Assembly (NCBI RefSeq): GCF_031426495.1
Contig: NZ_JANPLK010000037.1
Coordinates: 62,001-126,000, forward strand
DNA: 64,000 nt
Direction: 5' to 3'
Source: Gemmatimonas sp.
Lineage (GTDB): Bacteria; Gemmatimonadota; Gemmatimonadetes; Gemmatimonadales; Gemmatimonadaceae
Shown here: one piece after another, positions 42,912 through 52,275 of the stretch
How positions within the stretch are numbered: the first letter of the stretch is position 1
How the letters are laid out: the number at the start of each line of letters is the position of its first letter
The notes under the pieces: model-generated
Told to the model about the DNA's origin: nothing
Seen by the model: the letters and a program-made list of their open reading frames with translations, nothing else
The model's database searches: none
Made by a program: the position numbers and the translations under genes

Positions 42912-45294
42912 CGCGGCCGAGTACACGCCCCGCCAGCGCAATTCCGCTCAGCCACGCGCGCTCTACCGAAGGGTGAGAGCGTCGCGTGGCGCCAGCGGCG
43001 CCCCAGTCGCCGCAGGCGCCGATCCCTCGCGACTCGTCGAACACACACGCGTCGTCAAGACCCGTCTGCACCCGGGCATAGCGCCACCGATGGGAGACGG
43101 CGTAGGTGATGTCGCCCGCGATCTGAAGCTGCGTGCGCAGCGCGTCGGACACCCACGATGCGATGTCGGCCGGCTCCGACTCGATGTGATCGGCGCTCCA
43201 GCCGCCTTCACTGTGCACCACCCAGGCCTCGTCCGTGGAGCGACCCCTGCGCGAGGACTGCCGCCAGGCCCGATGCAACATCGGGAGGTCGGTGCGTAGC
43301 TCTCCACCCACGAGTGACTCGCTGACCAGCGCCGGCGGTGGAGCGTCAAACACAATCATGCTGCTCCAGCAGGGGAGCATGCTGACTCCAGCCAGCGACT
43401 GTGCAAACGCCACTGGCTGCTCGATCGTGCTCATCAGCACAGCGGCCTGTGGCGCGGGCGTGGCCAGGAGAACGATGTCACAGTCGTGTGCAGCCCCTTC
43501 GCGGTCTGTAATCGCCCATCCAGCGCCCGCACGGGCGATCGACGCCACGTGCACCCCGGTCTTCACCGTGAGGTCGCGCGCCAGGTGCTTCGGCAATGTG
43601 TTCATGCCACGCGCGCCTACGTACTCACCCTCGTGCATCGGCTGCAGGACACCATCCTGGATCCACGATTCGGCGTAGCGCGCCAGACGAGCGTCATCGA
43701 GTCGGAGGGACGGCGCGCCATGGTCGAACATCCACTGGCCTTCGCGGCGCGTACTGATCCGCCCGCCCACACCGCGACTCTTGTCCAGGACAGTCACCGC
43801 GATGCCGTGATCATGCAGCGTGCGCGCGCACGAGAGCCCGGAGATTCCCGCGCCGATCACGGTCACGCGTGGTGATAGGCCGGCCGACCGGCTCACGTGC
43901 GCGCGATACGCCGGAAAGTTCATGCGCTGCCGGTGTTCGTCCGATCGCCGAGGTCGTACGGTGCCGAGCACGCCGACTTCCGGCGTGAACGGCCGGTCGA
44001 ACTGGCCCAGACACCAGAGCAGTCCGCCGTAACTGGCAGGGTCGCGTCCATCCAGCGCGTACCGGTGGTTCAGATCGATCAGGCGTTCCAACGACTCCGA
44101 CGCATTCGTCGACCACATCGGAATCGCCTTGCCCCACGTCATGCGTACGTTGTTGTGCAACTCGCCGTGAACGCGTAGCGATTGCTGTGCCGTGTCCCAC
44201 AGCTCGTCGCCGGTGCCGCTGCGCGCGAGCGTCTCCCACGTGTGCCGTGTGCGGGTGTCCGACTCGTGTCGCGCCAATGTCTCCCGTGCCCACACGGGAA
44301 TGGCGTCGAGCGTGTCGGGGGCATCGTGCCAATAGCAGAACGCGTAAGCGAGCTCACGCCACACCAACAGCTCATCGAGATACTTGACCGCGCCGTCACC
44401 GCCGCGTTCGGTACACTCCCGCACGATGCGGAACGTGGACACCATGCCGTAGTGGAAGTACGCCGACATGCGGCTCACGCCGTCGATGCTCGGGTCGTTC
44501 CGCTTCGCTGCGTAGCGGTCGAGCCGACCCGCGGTCACAAACGCACGCCAGCGCGCGTAGCCCGCCACGGTGCCACCACGCGTGTGCGGCACCGGTGCCA
44601 CGCCGTGGTCGATCTCGCAGCGTGCGACCATCGCCGCAATATCGGCGTCGGCCAATCGCAGCGGTTCATACGGCAGGTCATCCGGCACAAACGCGGGCGT
44701 GTGAGGGGCTACATCGGTCCAATCAGCGGAGACCCGTGCAGCACGCACAGCTGCGGTCGCGTCGCGAAAAGCGAACGCGCGTGTATGCGCCGTGCCCACC
44801 AGCGGCATCGGTACCACGCAGGCGGTATCCACGCTCCACACGGGACAGGTCGCGGCCTCGGCCAACGAATCGGTCAGCCAATCGAGCGGTGCCACTGGCA
44901 TGGTCTCCGTCACAACCAGCGCAGCGCGGGCAGCCAACGTGCGGAGCGCCGGTCCCCGCTGTCCGGGACGCTCCAGGTGAAAGGCGTAGCCGATACCGCG
45001 CGCTACGCACTCGGCCTCGACGTCGCGCGCACCTTCGAGAATGAAGGTGTGGTGCCGGTCCGACGCATAGGGATATTTCTCCGAGAGCGCGTGGTACACG
45101 AACACCGGCAGGCCGAGTCGTTGACCGGCCGTCAGCGCGACATCGAGCGCCGGGTTTTCGTGCGCGCGCACGGCGGTGCGCATCCAGTAGATCACGAAGC
45201 GGCCGCCGGATACGCAGGCCGCGGAAGCCGAGTGGTCGGTGATCCGCTCGGCGAGATGGTCGGGGAAAGAATCGGGTCGGAGCACGCTGAACAA
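42883..45294 (-). CDS. Photolyase / FAD-dependent oxidoreductase (renalase-like) fusion
   Basis: Encodes 803 residues. Residues 30-460 are a photolyase: FVIYWMRTAVRAHENPAL is the start of class II-like CPD photolyases; VWRELAYAFCYW, DELWDTAQQSL, ELHNNVRMTWGKAIPMW and DPASYGGLLWCLGQFDRPF form the FAD-binding and DNA-contact part. After a short linker, VTVIGAGISGLSCARTL (about 477-493) begins an intact Rossmann domain, and the rest (to 803) follows the renalase-like amine-oxidase fold, with KSRGVGGRISTRR and a late GIGACGDWGAAG. Both halves should bind FAD. It is the last gene of a five-gene minus-strand run. Whether the oxidoreductase aids repair or acts independently is unknown. Confidence 0.9.
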   Translation of the reverse strand: MFSVLRPDSFPDHLAERITDHSASAACVSGGRFVIYWMRTAVRAHENPALDVALTAGQRLGLPVFVYHALSEKYPYASDRHHTFILEGARDVEAECVARGIGYAFHLERPGQRGPALRTLAARAALVVTETMPVAPLDWLTDSLAEAATCPVWSVDTACVVPMPLVGTAHTRAFAFRDATAAVRAARVSADWTDVAPHTPAFVPDDLPYEPLRLADADIAAMVARCEIDHGVAPVPHTRGGTVAGYARWRAFVTAGRLDRYAAKRNDPSIDGVSRMSAYFHYGMVSTFRIVRECTERGGDGAVKYLDELLVWRELAYAFCYWHDAPDTLDAIPVWARETLARHESDTRTRHTWETLARSGTGDELWDTAQQSLRVHGELHNNVRMTWGKAIPMWSTNASESLERLIDLNHRYALDGRDPASYGGLLWCLGQFDRPFTPEVGVLGTVRPRRSDEHRQRMNFPAYRAHVSRSAGLSPRVTVIGAGISGLSCARTLHDHGIAVTVLDKSRGVGGRISTRREGQWMFDHGAPSLRLDDARLARYAESWIQDGVLQPMHEGEYVGARGMNTLPKHLARDLTVKTGVHVASIARAGAGWAITDREGAAHDCDIVLLATPAPQAAVLMSTIEQPVAFAQSLAGVSMLPCWSSMIVFDAPPPALVSESLVGGELRTDLPMLHRAWRQSSRRGRSTDEAWVVHSEGGWSADHIESEPADIASWVSDALRTQLQIAGDITYAVSHRWRYARVQTGLDDACVFDESRGIGACGDWGAAGATRRSHPSVERAWLSGIALAGRVLGRATSRSRPVP

Positions 45295-45337
45295 CGCGCT
45301 CCGACCCGATCTCGTGCCAACATAGACCAGCGGCGGC

Positions 45338-45502
45338 CTAAACCGTCTTTTTCGCGTGCGGCGGCTCCGGTGGGGATTCGGGCCCGATGCCGTCCGGATC
45401 GAAGTGCTTCTGGTCGGTCAGCAGTTTGGCGAAGGACCAAGCCGTGAGGCCCAGCACGAACGTCCAGCTGACCGCCATAAAGGCAATGGCTCCAACAGAC
45501 AT
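45338..45502 (-). CDS. metS: MetS-type small subunit of the NSS transporter
   Basis: A 54-residue frame with one hydrophobic helix (MSVGAIAFMAVSWTFVLGLT) followed by AWSFAKLLTDQK and a Pro-rich hydrophilic tail ending HAKKTV. Its ATG at 45502 overlaps the TGA of the NSS transporter gene (ATGA), so translation is coupled. MetS-like peptides (55-60 residues, one helix) accompany NSS transporters such as MetP and are needed for methionine/alanine uptake. The gene is too short for most ORF cut-offs. The assignment rests on size, topology and position. Confidence 0.85.
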   Translation of the reverse strand: MSVGAIAFMAVSWTFVLGLTAWSFAKLLTDQKHFDPDGIGPESPPEPPHAKKTV

Positions 45503-47136
45503 CAGGCCTCCGCACGGTTGGTGTCGATCTCCACAAAGCCCTTACGATCATCGTACTTGTTCCGCTTCCACGCCGTGCGGATGAAGAACAGGAACACGAT
45601 GACGAAGAGCACCAGAATACCACGGGAGATCGTGATGTACGGCATGTCGACATCCGACACTGGCGTCGCGCTGCCCGCCGAACGCTGATTCAGCAGGATC
45701 GGCAATGCTTCGTCTTTACCCCACCACGTGAGAATGATGAGCAAATACAGCGGCGTCACGTACGTCATGATGAACTTGAAGATCTTCGGAATCTGGATGT
45801 CGGCACCCATGTGGATCGACTTCCACGCATTCTCGGGCTTGAAGATCCACACGAAGATGATGACCTCCGTGATGGCCACCAGCACCAAACCGAACGTGCC
45901 GACCCAATAGTCCCACTCGTCAAGGAAGCCGTGGCCGAGCCAGGCGACATGCATCAGGCCCAGCGCGAAGCAAATCGCGCCGAACGACCACGCCACCGTC
46001 TCACGCTTCCAGCCGAACTCTTCGCGGAAGAACGCCGTGATCGGCGTCAGCATGGATACCGATGACGTGATGCCGGCGAAGAACAGCAGGCCGAACCACA
46101 TCACGCCCAGTAGATTGCCGATCGGCAGGGTCTTGTCGATCTGCTGGAACACCACGGGCATCGTGGCGAAGCCGAGGTCGAACGAACCACCTTGCGCAAT
46201 CTGCATCGCGCCGGCCACGCCGAAGAACGTCACGGCCGCCGGAATCGCGATCGACCCGCCAAGCACGACTTCTGCGGTTTCGTTCGTGGCAGCGGTCGCA
46301 ATTCCGTTCAGCGCGATATCGTCTTTCGTGGAGAGATACGACGCGTACGCTTGCAACGAACCCATGCCGACCGACAGCGTGAAGAAGATCTGCCCGGCGG
46401 CAGCTAGCCAGATGCCCGGCGAACCGAGGCGCGAAAAATCCGGCGCGTAGATGAACTCGAGACCCTGCGCCGGCGTCGCACCGACTCCCGGCTGCGCCGG
46501 CAACGTCAACACCACCCCCGCCAACACGATCGCGAACAGGAACAACACCGGCATGCCGATCTTGGCCAGCTTCTCGATCCCGCCCGAGATACCCTTGGAG
46601 AGCACGTAGATGTTGATCAGCATCGTGAAGGCGAAGAACGCATACGGCGTATACGCCGTGTGGTACGCCGTGCCACCCGCCGGGGTGAGCCCCTGGAACG
46701 ACCGCAGATAGCCGATCATGCCTTCCTGCGTGGTGATCCCCCAGTAGTCCTTCGTCGCGGAAAACACGGCGAAGGCCAGCGTCCAGCTTTCGATGTACGT
46801 GTAGTAGATCATGACGCCGAGCGGCACGACCATACCCACCACGCCCACGTACTTCGCCGCCGGATGCTTCCACAGCGCAGCGAACATGCCGGGCAGATGC
46901 CCCTTGCGGTATCGTCCGCCATTGCGTCCGACGCCCCACTCGATCCACATGAGCGGGATGCCAAGCAGCAAGAGCGCGATGAAGTACGCGATCATGTACG
47001 AACCACCACCGTTGGCGGCAGCCTGACGCGGAAAGCGCAGGAAGTTGCCGAGACCGACCGCATTTCCCGCCATGGCGAGAATGAGACCGATTCGACTACC
47101 CCAAGCTTCGTTTGAGCCGGAGTTGGACGAGGACAA
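45502..47136 (-). CDS. Sodium-dependent NSS family amino-acid transporter
   Basis: Encodes 544 residues with 12 hydrophobic helices of the LeuT fold. The first helix carries the sodium and substrate motif AMAGNAVGLGNFLRFP, followed by GGGSYMIAYFIALLLLGIPLMWIEW. Helices 6-8 are recognisable (GQIFFTLSVGMGSLQAYASYL; ITSSVSMLTPITAF). A cytoplasmic, charged C-terminus ends the protein. It uses the Na+ gradient to import amino acids. Pairing with a MetS-like peptide suggests methionine or small neutral amino acids. It follows an amidohydrolase gene by 57 bases on the same strand. Confidence 0.95.
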   Translation of the reverse strand: MSSSNSGSNEAWGSRIGLILAMAGNAVGLGNFLRFPRQAAANGGGSYMIAYFIALLLLGIPLMWIEWGVGRNGGRYRKGHLPGMFAALWKHPAAKYVGVVGMVVPLGVMIYYTYIESWTLAFAVFSATKDYWGITTQEGMIGYLRSFQGLTPAGGTAYHTAYTPYAFFAFTMLINIYVLSKGISGGIEKLAKIGMPVLFLFAIVLAGVVLTLPAQPGVGATPAQGLEFIYAPDFSRLGSPGIWLAAAGQIFFTLSVGMGSLQAYASYLSTKDDIALNGIATAATNETAEVVLGGSIAIPAAVTFFGVAGAMQIAQGGSFDLGFATMPVVFQQIDKTLPIGNLLGVMWFGLLFFAGITSSVSMLTPITAFFREEFGWKRETVAWSFGAICFALGLMHVAWLGHGFLDEWDYWVGTFGLVLVAITEVIIFVWIFKPENAWKSIHMGADIQIPKIFKFIMTYVTPLYLLIILTWWGKDEALPILLNQRSAGSATPVSDVDMPYITISRGILVLFVIVFLFFIRTAWKRNKYDDRKGFVEIDTNRAEA

Positions 47137-47193
47137 GCGTGCTCCGATTGAGGAAAAAGGAATTGGACAGCGGGACGACAGTTCGGCCGACCA

Positions 47194-48531
47194 CTAGCGA
47201 CGTACGACCACTCCGTTCTTCATGACGAGTTCTACGGCGCGGAGCGCGCGGATGTTCTGGCTGGGGTCACCGGACACCGCAACCAGATCAGCCAGCAGCC
47301 CCGGCGCCACTCGGCCAAACTCATTCTCACGATGCATGATGCGAGCGTTGACGCTGGTCGCCGCCTTGAGCGCCGCTACCCGCGTCATACCGTATTCCAC
47401 CATGAGCTCGATCTCGAGCGCATTAGTGCCGTGCGTGAAGACGCCGACATCGCTGCCGTTGCAGATCGTCACGCCCGACGCCAACGCCGCTTTGAACATC
47501 GCCTTCTTCTGCACGATCCCGGCGGGGTCCGGGTCGACACCCTTCTTCCATCCGCGATAGCGCGTGGTGCTTTCCGTCGCCGAGAGGGTGGGACAGAACG
47601 CGACGTTGTGCTGCTTCATGAGCGCGAACACCTCGGGCGTCGCCATGTCGCCATGCTCGATGTCTTCCACCCCGGCCATGATCGCGCGGGTCATGCCCTC
47701 CACCGTGCTCGCGTGCGCCACGACGGGTCGGCCACTCGACATCGAGGTCCGCACGATCGCGGCCAACTCTTCCGTGGTGAACGTGGGACGTGCCTCGCCG
47801 CGTGGGCCCCACCGATAGTCGGCGTAGATCTTGATCCAGTCCGCACCGTGCCCGATCTGATCACGCACGACCCGCGTCACGCCGTCGATACCGTCCGCTT
47901 CTTCCGCGCCCTGCGGCACACCGATCTCGACGCCAAATCCCTTGGGACCGTACGAACCGGTCGCCACGATTGCCTTCGTCGTCACGAAAAGGCGCGGCCC
48001 GGGAATGATCCCCTGATCGACTGCCTCCTTGAGGCCCACGTCGGCATACTCGGCGCCTTCGGTTCCCAGATCCCGGAGCACGGTGAAGCCCGCGTCGAGT
48101 GTCGCCTTGAGGTGATTGACCGCGCGCGCTGTGCGCAAGGCGAGCGACTCACGCAGCACCTGATCGTTCCACGGCGTTTCATCGTACGGATGCAGCAGCA
48201 CGTGACTGTGCAGGTCGCTCATTCCCGGCATGAGGGTCGTGCCCGGCAACGCAATACGCTCGGCGTCGCCGGGTACCGCGACGCTGGCTGCTGGACCAAC
48301 AGCCGCAATTCGTGCCCCTCTCACGAGGACGACCCAGCCGCGTTGCGGCGCGTCGCTCGTGCCATCGAATACCGCATCGGGGACGAGAAGGATCGGTTTG
48401 GCCGACGGGGCCGGTGCTGTGGGTGGTGCGCTCGCTGGTTGTGCGCTCGCCGGGTGGGCGGACCACGTGAGGCCGATCAGGGTCGACGCGAGCGCCAGCG
48501 CTGCCCGCGTTGCACGATTTCGGTGACGCAT
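47194..48531 (-). CDS. Exported amidohydrolase (imidazolonepropionase / Xaa-Pro dipeptidase-like)
   Basis: Encodes 445 residues; the ATG at 48531 overlaps the DUF502 stop (ATGA) and gives a signal peptide ending ASAQP. The amidohydrolase metal site is present: HSH in MSDLHSHVLLHP, ADWIKIYADY (near the carbamylated-lysine position), VVAHAST, EHGDM and the aspartate of ICNGSDVGVFTHG. This subgroup includes prolidases that hydrolyse Xaa-Pro dipeptides and other cyclic amides. Location next to a sodium amino-acid transporter and MetS fits release of amino acids from peptides in the periplasm. Confidence 0.92.
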   Translation of the reverse strand: MRHRNRATRAALALASTLIGLTWSAHPASAQPASAPPTAPAPSAKPILLVPDAVFDGTSDAPQRGWVVLVRGARIAAVGPAASVAVPGDAERIALPGTTLMPGMSDLHSHVLLHPYDETPWNDQVLRESLALRTARAVNHLKATLDAGFTVLRDLGTEGAEYADVGLKEAVDQGIIPGPRLFVTTKAIVATGSYGPKGFGVEIGVPQGAEEADGIDGVTRVVRDQIGHGADWIKIYADYRWGPRGEARPTFTTEELAAIVRTSMSSGRPVVAHASTVEGMTRAIMAGVEDIEHGDMATPEVFALMKQHNVAFCPTLSATESTTRYRGWKKGVDPDPAGIVQKKAMFKAALASGVTICNGSDVGVFTHGTNALEIELMVEYGMTRVAALKAATSVNARIMHRENEFGRVAPGLLADLVAVSGDPSQNIRALRAVELVMKNGVVVRR

Positions 48532-49163
48532 CAGGAGGTCCGGACAGTGGCGTTTTCGCCAGTGGAGAGAGCGGCAGGGACGAGTCCGGACACACCGCCG
48601 GACACTACGAAGGCCATCGCATCGGCGCTCGCCACATCGAGCGCCCGCACGCGGGTTGCCAACACGAGATGCAACTGGCCGGAGAAGTTGTACGAGTGCG
48701 GGCAGTACACCGCCACGTACTGCGACATGCCAAGGTGTGCCAGCGACTCCTGCGTCACGAAGCCCACTAACCGCACACCGCCATCCGGCGCGAGGTCCAA
48801 CGAGACCGGCTTGTCGAAGCGGCGCTTCTCGCCCACAAAGGCGTTCAACAAATCCTTCGTTGAGCCGTAGAGCAGGCGCACGAACGGTAGGCGCCCCATG
48901 AGACCCTCCAGCACGTTCACGGCCGATCGCGTAAGGAGGTTGGATCCGAGGAAGCCGACCACGGTGATCAGCAGCAGCGTTAGCACGAAGCCCACGCCCG
49001 GCAGTCGTTTCCGGATTTCCTCGCCTCTGTACGGTACGCTGCCGAGCCAGCCGTCCACATTCGTGAAAACCAGCCAGCAGACCCACACGGTTACGACCAG
49101 TGGGGCCAGCAGCACGAGTCCGCGTACGAAATAGCCGAGCAACCGTCTCATCGAGTTCCTCAC
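48531..49163 (-). CDS. DUF502 membrane protein
   Basis: Encodes 210 residues with two N-terminal helices (about 8-32 and 55-78) and a soluble part. The family motif is visible: LRGLVLLAPLVVTVWV-like start, PGVGFVLTLLLITVVGFLGSN, and RLPFVRLLYGSTKDLL. The signature LPFVR..YGSTKDL is diagnostic of DUF502. Its function is unknown; homologues occur in many Gram-negative bacteria and plants (LCV-like). It is the first gene of the run leading to the photolyase and is divergent from the S9 peptidase gene. Confidence 0.93.
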   Translation of the reverse strand: MRNSMRRLLGYFVRGLVLLAPLVVTVWVCWLVFTNVDGWLGSVPYRGEEIRKRLPGVGFVLTLLLITVVGFLGSNLLTRSAVNVLEGLMGRLPFVRLLYGSTKDLLNAFVGEKRRFDKPVSLDLAPDGGVRLVGFVTQESLAHLGMSQYVAVYCPHSYNFSGQLHLVLATRVRALDVASADAMAFVVSGGVSGLVPAALSTGENATVRTS

Positions 49164-49263
49164 GCGGTCGAAGCCGCGCCGTTAAGCTTTCCCCAACATG
49201 TGCTGGCCCAAGTTGGGGCTCCGTGGCCCGAACAACCAGCCCGTCTCACGTCTCGCCCTCCAG

Positions 49264-52200
49264 ATGATGCGATCGCCAGTGATTCATTCGTCCCGCGGTA
49301 CGCCGAGCCGCACCACGCGTGCCGCCTTCGCCACCGCCGTTGTCGCCGGCCTCGCTGGCGCGTCGGTGCTTGACGCCCAGTCGGCGACCTCGGGGCAGGC
49401 GCCGGGACCCGCCAACCCGTATACCAGCGTGTCGCGCTGGTCGCCGCCGCCCCTCCCGACCGGCAAGAAGCCGATCACGCAAGACACGTACGATGAATGG
49501 CGCACCATTTCCGGGTCGTCGCTCTCGAACGACGGCAAATGGGCGGCGTACACGCTCAGCCCCGTCGTCGGCGAGGGCGAACTGGTCGTGCGTGCCACCG
49601 CCGTCGCCACGGAGTATCGCGCGCCACGTGGCTTCACCGGTCGGCCGCAGCTGCAGCCCGCCGCCGACTCGGCGGCACAGTTCTCGGCGCAGCCCGCGCA
49701 GTTCAGCGCCGACGGCAAGTTCGTCGCCTTCACGACGTACGCGTCGCGGGCCGACGTGGAACGCGCGAGGATGCGTCGTGGCACGCCCGCGCCACGAAAC
49801 GGCCTCGGCATCATGAACCTCGCTGACGGCACCGTCACGCGCGTGGCCGGCGTGCGCTCCTACCGCCTCGCGCGCAATGGTGGACGGTTTCTCGCCTACC
49901 TGCTGGAAGACACCGCCGCCGCCCCTCGCAACGCGGCCGGTGCGGCGCCAGCCGCTCCCGTCGCTTCGGCCGGGTCGCGTCGTGAGAACGGCGTTACGCT
50001 GGTGCTGCGCGATCTGTCCGGTGGCACGGAGCAACGCATCGAAGGCGTGACGGCCTTCACGTTCGATGACGATGAGAAGTGGCTCGGGTACACCGTGACC
50101 ACGCGCGACGGTACCGGGAACGGGGCCTTCGTGCGCGCGCTGCCGTCGGGCGCGGTCACGCCGCTCCTTACCGGACAGGCCACGTATCGCGGGATGACGT
50201 TCGACCGGAAGGGCACGCAAGTCACACTGATCTCCGACGTCGGTGATTCCACGCCGAAGCCGAAGATGGCGGTATACCATGCCTCGCTCGTGCCGGTGAA
50301 GGGCAAGCCGGTCGCCGCGCGCAAGATCGTCGCCGCGTCGGAAGCTCCCGCCGGCCTGCTCATTGCCGAGCGAGGCGCGGTGAGTTTCACGCGTGAAGGC
50401 AACGGCGTGATCTTTTCCCTCGGCAACGTGCCGATGGACTCCATCCCTGCCGATTCACTCGTCGACAAGGCCGGCTACGATCTGTGGCACTGGAAGGTCG
50501 CGCAGATCCAGCCGCAGCAGAAGGTCACGGCGAATCGCGATCGCAACCGCACGTACACCGCCCTGTACACCATCGCGACCGGCAAGTGGACTCAGCTCGC
50601 CAACGACAGCCTGCGCGTGACCGTGAGCAACGACGGGCGTCGCGTGCTCGGTGTCAACTCGGTGGAGTACGCGATTCCGCAGTTCTGGGGTGAGGGCGCA
50701 AGCGACGCGTATCTCATCGATCCGATCACCGGCGCGCGCACGCTCATCGCCAAGGGACTCGACGGCAACGCGCAGCTGTCGCCGAGTGGCAACTACGTCA
50801 CGTGGTTCGAGAAGGGACAGTGGGTGTCGTACGCCGTGGCCACTGGCAAGCGGACCATCCTGACCGACAAGCTGCCGGTCAAGTTTCAGGACGAAGAGTT
50901 CGATTCGCCCGACGTGCCACCGCCGTACGGACTCGGTGGCTGGAGCACGGCCGACAAGCGCGTGCTGGTCTACGACCGCTTCGACATCTGGGAAGTCGAT
51001 CCCGCTGGCGTGGTCGCTCCGAAGAATCTCACCGACGGCGAAGGGCGTCGTGCCGGCGTCACGTTCCGTGTCGTCGACCTCGATCGCGACGATCCGTTCC
51101 TCGATGCGAACACGCCGCTTTTGTTGCGCGCGGTCGATACGCTCACGAAGGCTTCTGGCTTCTGGCGTGATCGGATGGGCGCCGATGCGAAGCCTGAGAA
51201 GATCGTGATGGCCGATCGCAACCTGAATGGCTTGCAAAAGGCGAGGAACGCGGAGCAGTATCTCCTTACCCAGAGTACGTATCGCGAGTTTCCGGATCTC
51301 TATACCGGAACGACCATCGCCAGTACCGCGAAGATCTCGAATGCCAATCCGCAAGACTCGCAGTATCCGCGCGGCACGGTGGAACTGGTGTCATGGTTGA
51401 ACGGCGATGGCATTCCGCTGCGCGGTCTGCTGCACAAGCCCGAAAACTTCGATCCGACCAAGCAGTATCCGATGATCGTGTACTTCTACGAGAAGCTCAC
51501 CGACGGCTTGCACAACTACGTTGCGCCGTCGGGACGCAACACGGTCAATCCGCTCGTCTACAACAGCCTCGGCTACATCGTATTCCAGCCCGACATCATC
51601 TACACGGATGGACAGCCGGGACCGAGTGCCGCCAAGTCGATCATTCCCGGCGTGCAGGCGCTGATCGCCAAGGGCTTCGTTGATCCGAAGCGTGTCGGCA
51701 TCACAGGACAGTCGTGGGGCGGCTACCAGTCGGCCTATCTCATCACCGTCACCAACATGTTTGCGGCTGCCGTGCCCAATGCGACGGTGGTGAACATGAC
51801 GAGCGCGTACGGTGGCATCCGTTGGCAGTCGGGGCTCGCCCGCGCGTTCCAGTACGAGCACACGCAGAGCCGCATTGGCGGGTCGCTCTGGCAGTATCCG
51901 GAGCGCTTCGTAGAAAACTCGCCGTTGTTCAAGCTCGATCGCGTGACCACGCCGGTGCTGTTCATGGCCAACGACAATGATGGCTCCGTGCCGTGGTACC
52001 AAGGCATCGAGTTCTACGTCGCCATGCGTCGCCTGCAGAAGGAAGCGTATATGGTCGTGTACAACGGGGATGAGCACAATCCGACCAAGCGAGCCAACCA
52101 GAAGGATATCGACAAGAAGATGATCGAATTCTTCGCGGTGAAACTTCAGGGGGCCGATGCCCCGTCGTGGATGGTGCGCGGAGTGCCGTTCCTCGAAAAG

Positions 52201-52275
52201 GGACGCGATCAGGTGAAGATGTCCAACACGACGGCGGGCGGCGCGGCGCCGGTTCGCCCCAACGGAGGGAAGTGA
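49264..52275 (+). CDS. Exported S9 family peptidase (prolyl oligopeptidase/DPP-IV type)
   Basis: Encodes 1003 residues from the ATG at 49264 (another in-frame ATG at 49198 adds an unlikely leader). The signal peptide ends near LDAQ. The first 600 residues form a WD-like beta-propeller (repeats with SNDGKWAAYT, FSADGKFVAF). The C-terminal alpha/beta hydrolase has the triad: S817 in GITGQSWGGYQS, Asp in ANDNDGSVPWYQ and His in YNGDEHNPTKR. It cleaves peptides, probably at Pro or small residues, in the periplasm. Its stop overlaps the next ATG (TGATG). Confidence 0.94.
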   Translation: MMRSPVIHSSRGTPSRTTRAAFATAVVAGLAGASVLDAQSATSGQAPGPANPYTSVSRWSPPPLPTGKKPITQDTYDEWRTISGSSLSNDGKWAAYTLSPVVGEGELVVRATAVATEYRAPRGFTGRPQLQPAADSAAQFSAQPAQFSADGKFVAFTTYASRADVERARMRRGTPAPRNGLGIMNLADGTVTRVAGVRSYRLARNGGRFLAYLLEDTAAAPRNAAGAAPAAPVASAGSRRENGVTLVLRDLSGGTEQRIEGVTAFTFDDDEKWLGYTVTTRDGTGNGAFVRALPSGAVTPLLTGQATYRGMTFDRKGTQVTLISDVGDSTPKPKMAVYHASLVPVKGKPVAARKIVAASEAPAGLLIAERGAVSFTREGNGVIFSLGNVPMDSIPADSLVDKAGYDLWHWKVAQIQPQQKVTANRDRNRTYTALYTIATGKWTQLANDSLRVTVSNDGRRVLGVNSVEYAIPQFWGEGASDAYLIDPITGARTLIAKGLDGNAQLSPSGNYVTWFEKGQWVSYAVATGKRTILTDKLPVKFQDEEFDSPDVPPPYGLGGWSTADKRVLVYDRFDIWEVDPAGVVAPKNLTDGEGRRAGVTFRVVDLDRDDPFLDANTPLLLRAVDTLTKASGFWRDRMGADAKPEKIVMADRNLNGLQKARNAEQYLLTQSTYREFPDLYTGTTIASTAKISNANPQDSQYPRGTVELVSWLNGDGIPLRGLLHKPENFDPTKQYPMIVYFYEKLTDGLHNYVAPSGRNTVNPLVYNSLGYIVFQPDIIYTDGQPGPSAAKSIIPGVQALIAKGFVDPKRVGITGQSWGGYQSAYLITVTNMFAAAVPNATVVNMTSAYGGIRWQSGLARAFQYEHTQSRIGGSLWQYPERFVENSPLFKLDRVTTPVLFMANDNDGSVPWYQGIEFYVAMRRLQKEAYMVVYNGDEHNPTKRANQKDIDKKMIEFFAVKLQGADAPSWMVRGVPFLEKGRDQVKMSNTTAGGAAPVRPNGGK

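Noticed and set aside
44182..45447. 421-codon plus-strand frame opposite the photolyase
   Set aside because: Antisense shadow without motifs; the photolyase and Rossmann motifs are on the minus strand.
47332..48870. 512-codon plus-strand frame opposite the amidohydrolase gene
   Set aside because: No domain; the other strand encodes the metal site and signal peptide.
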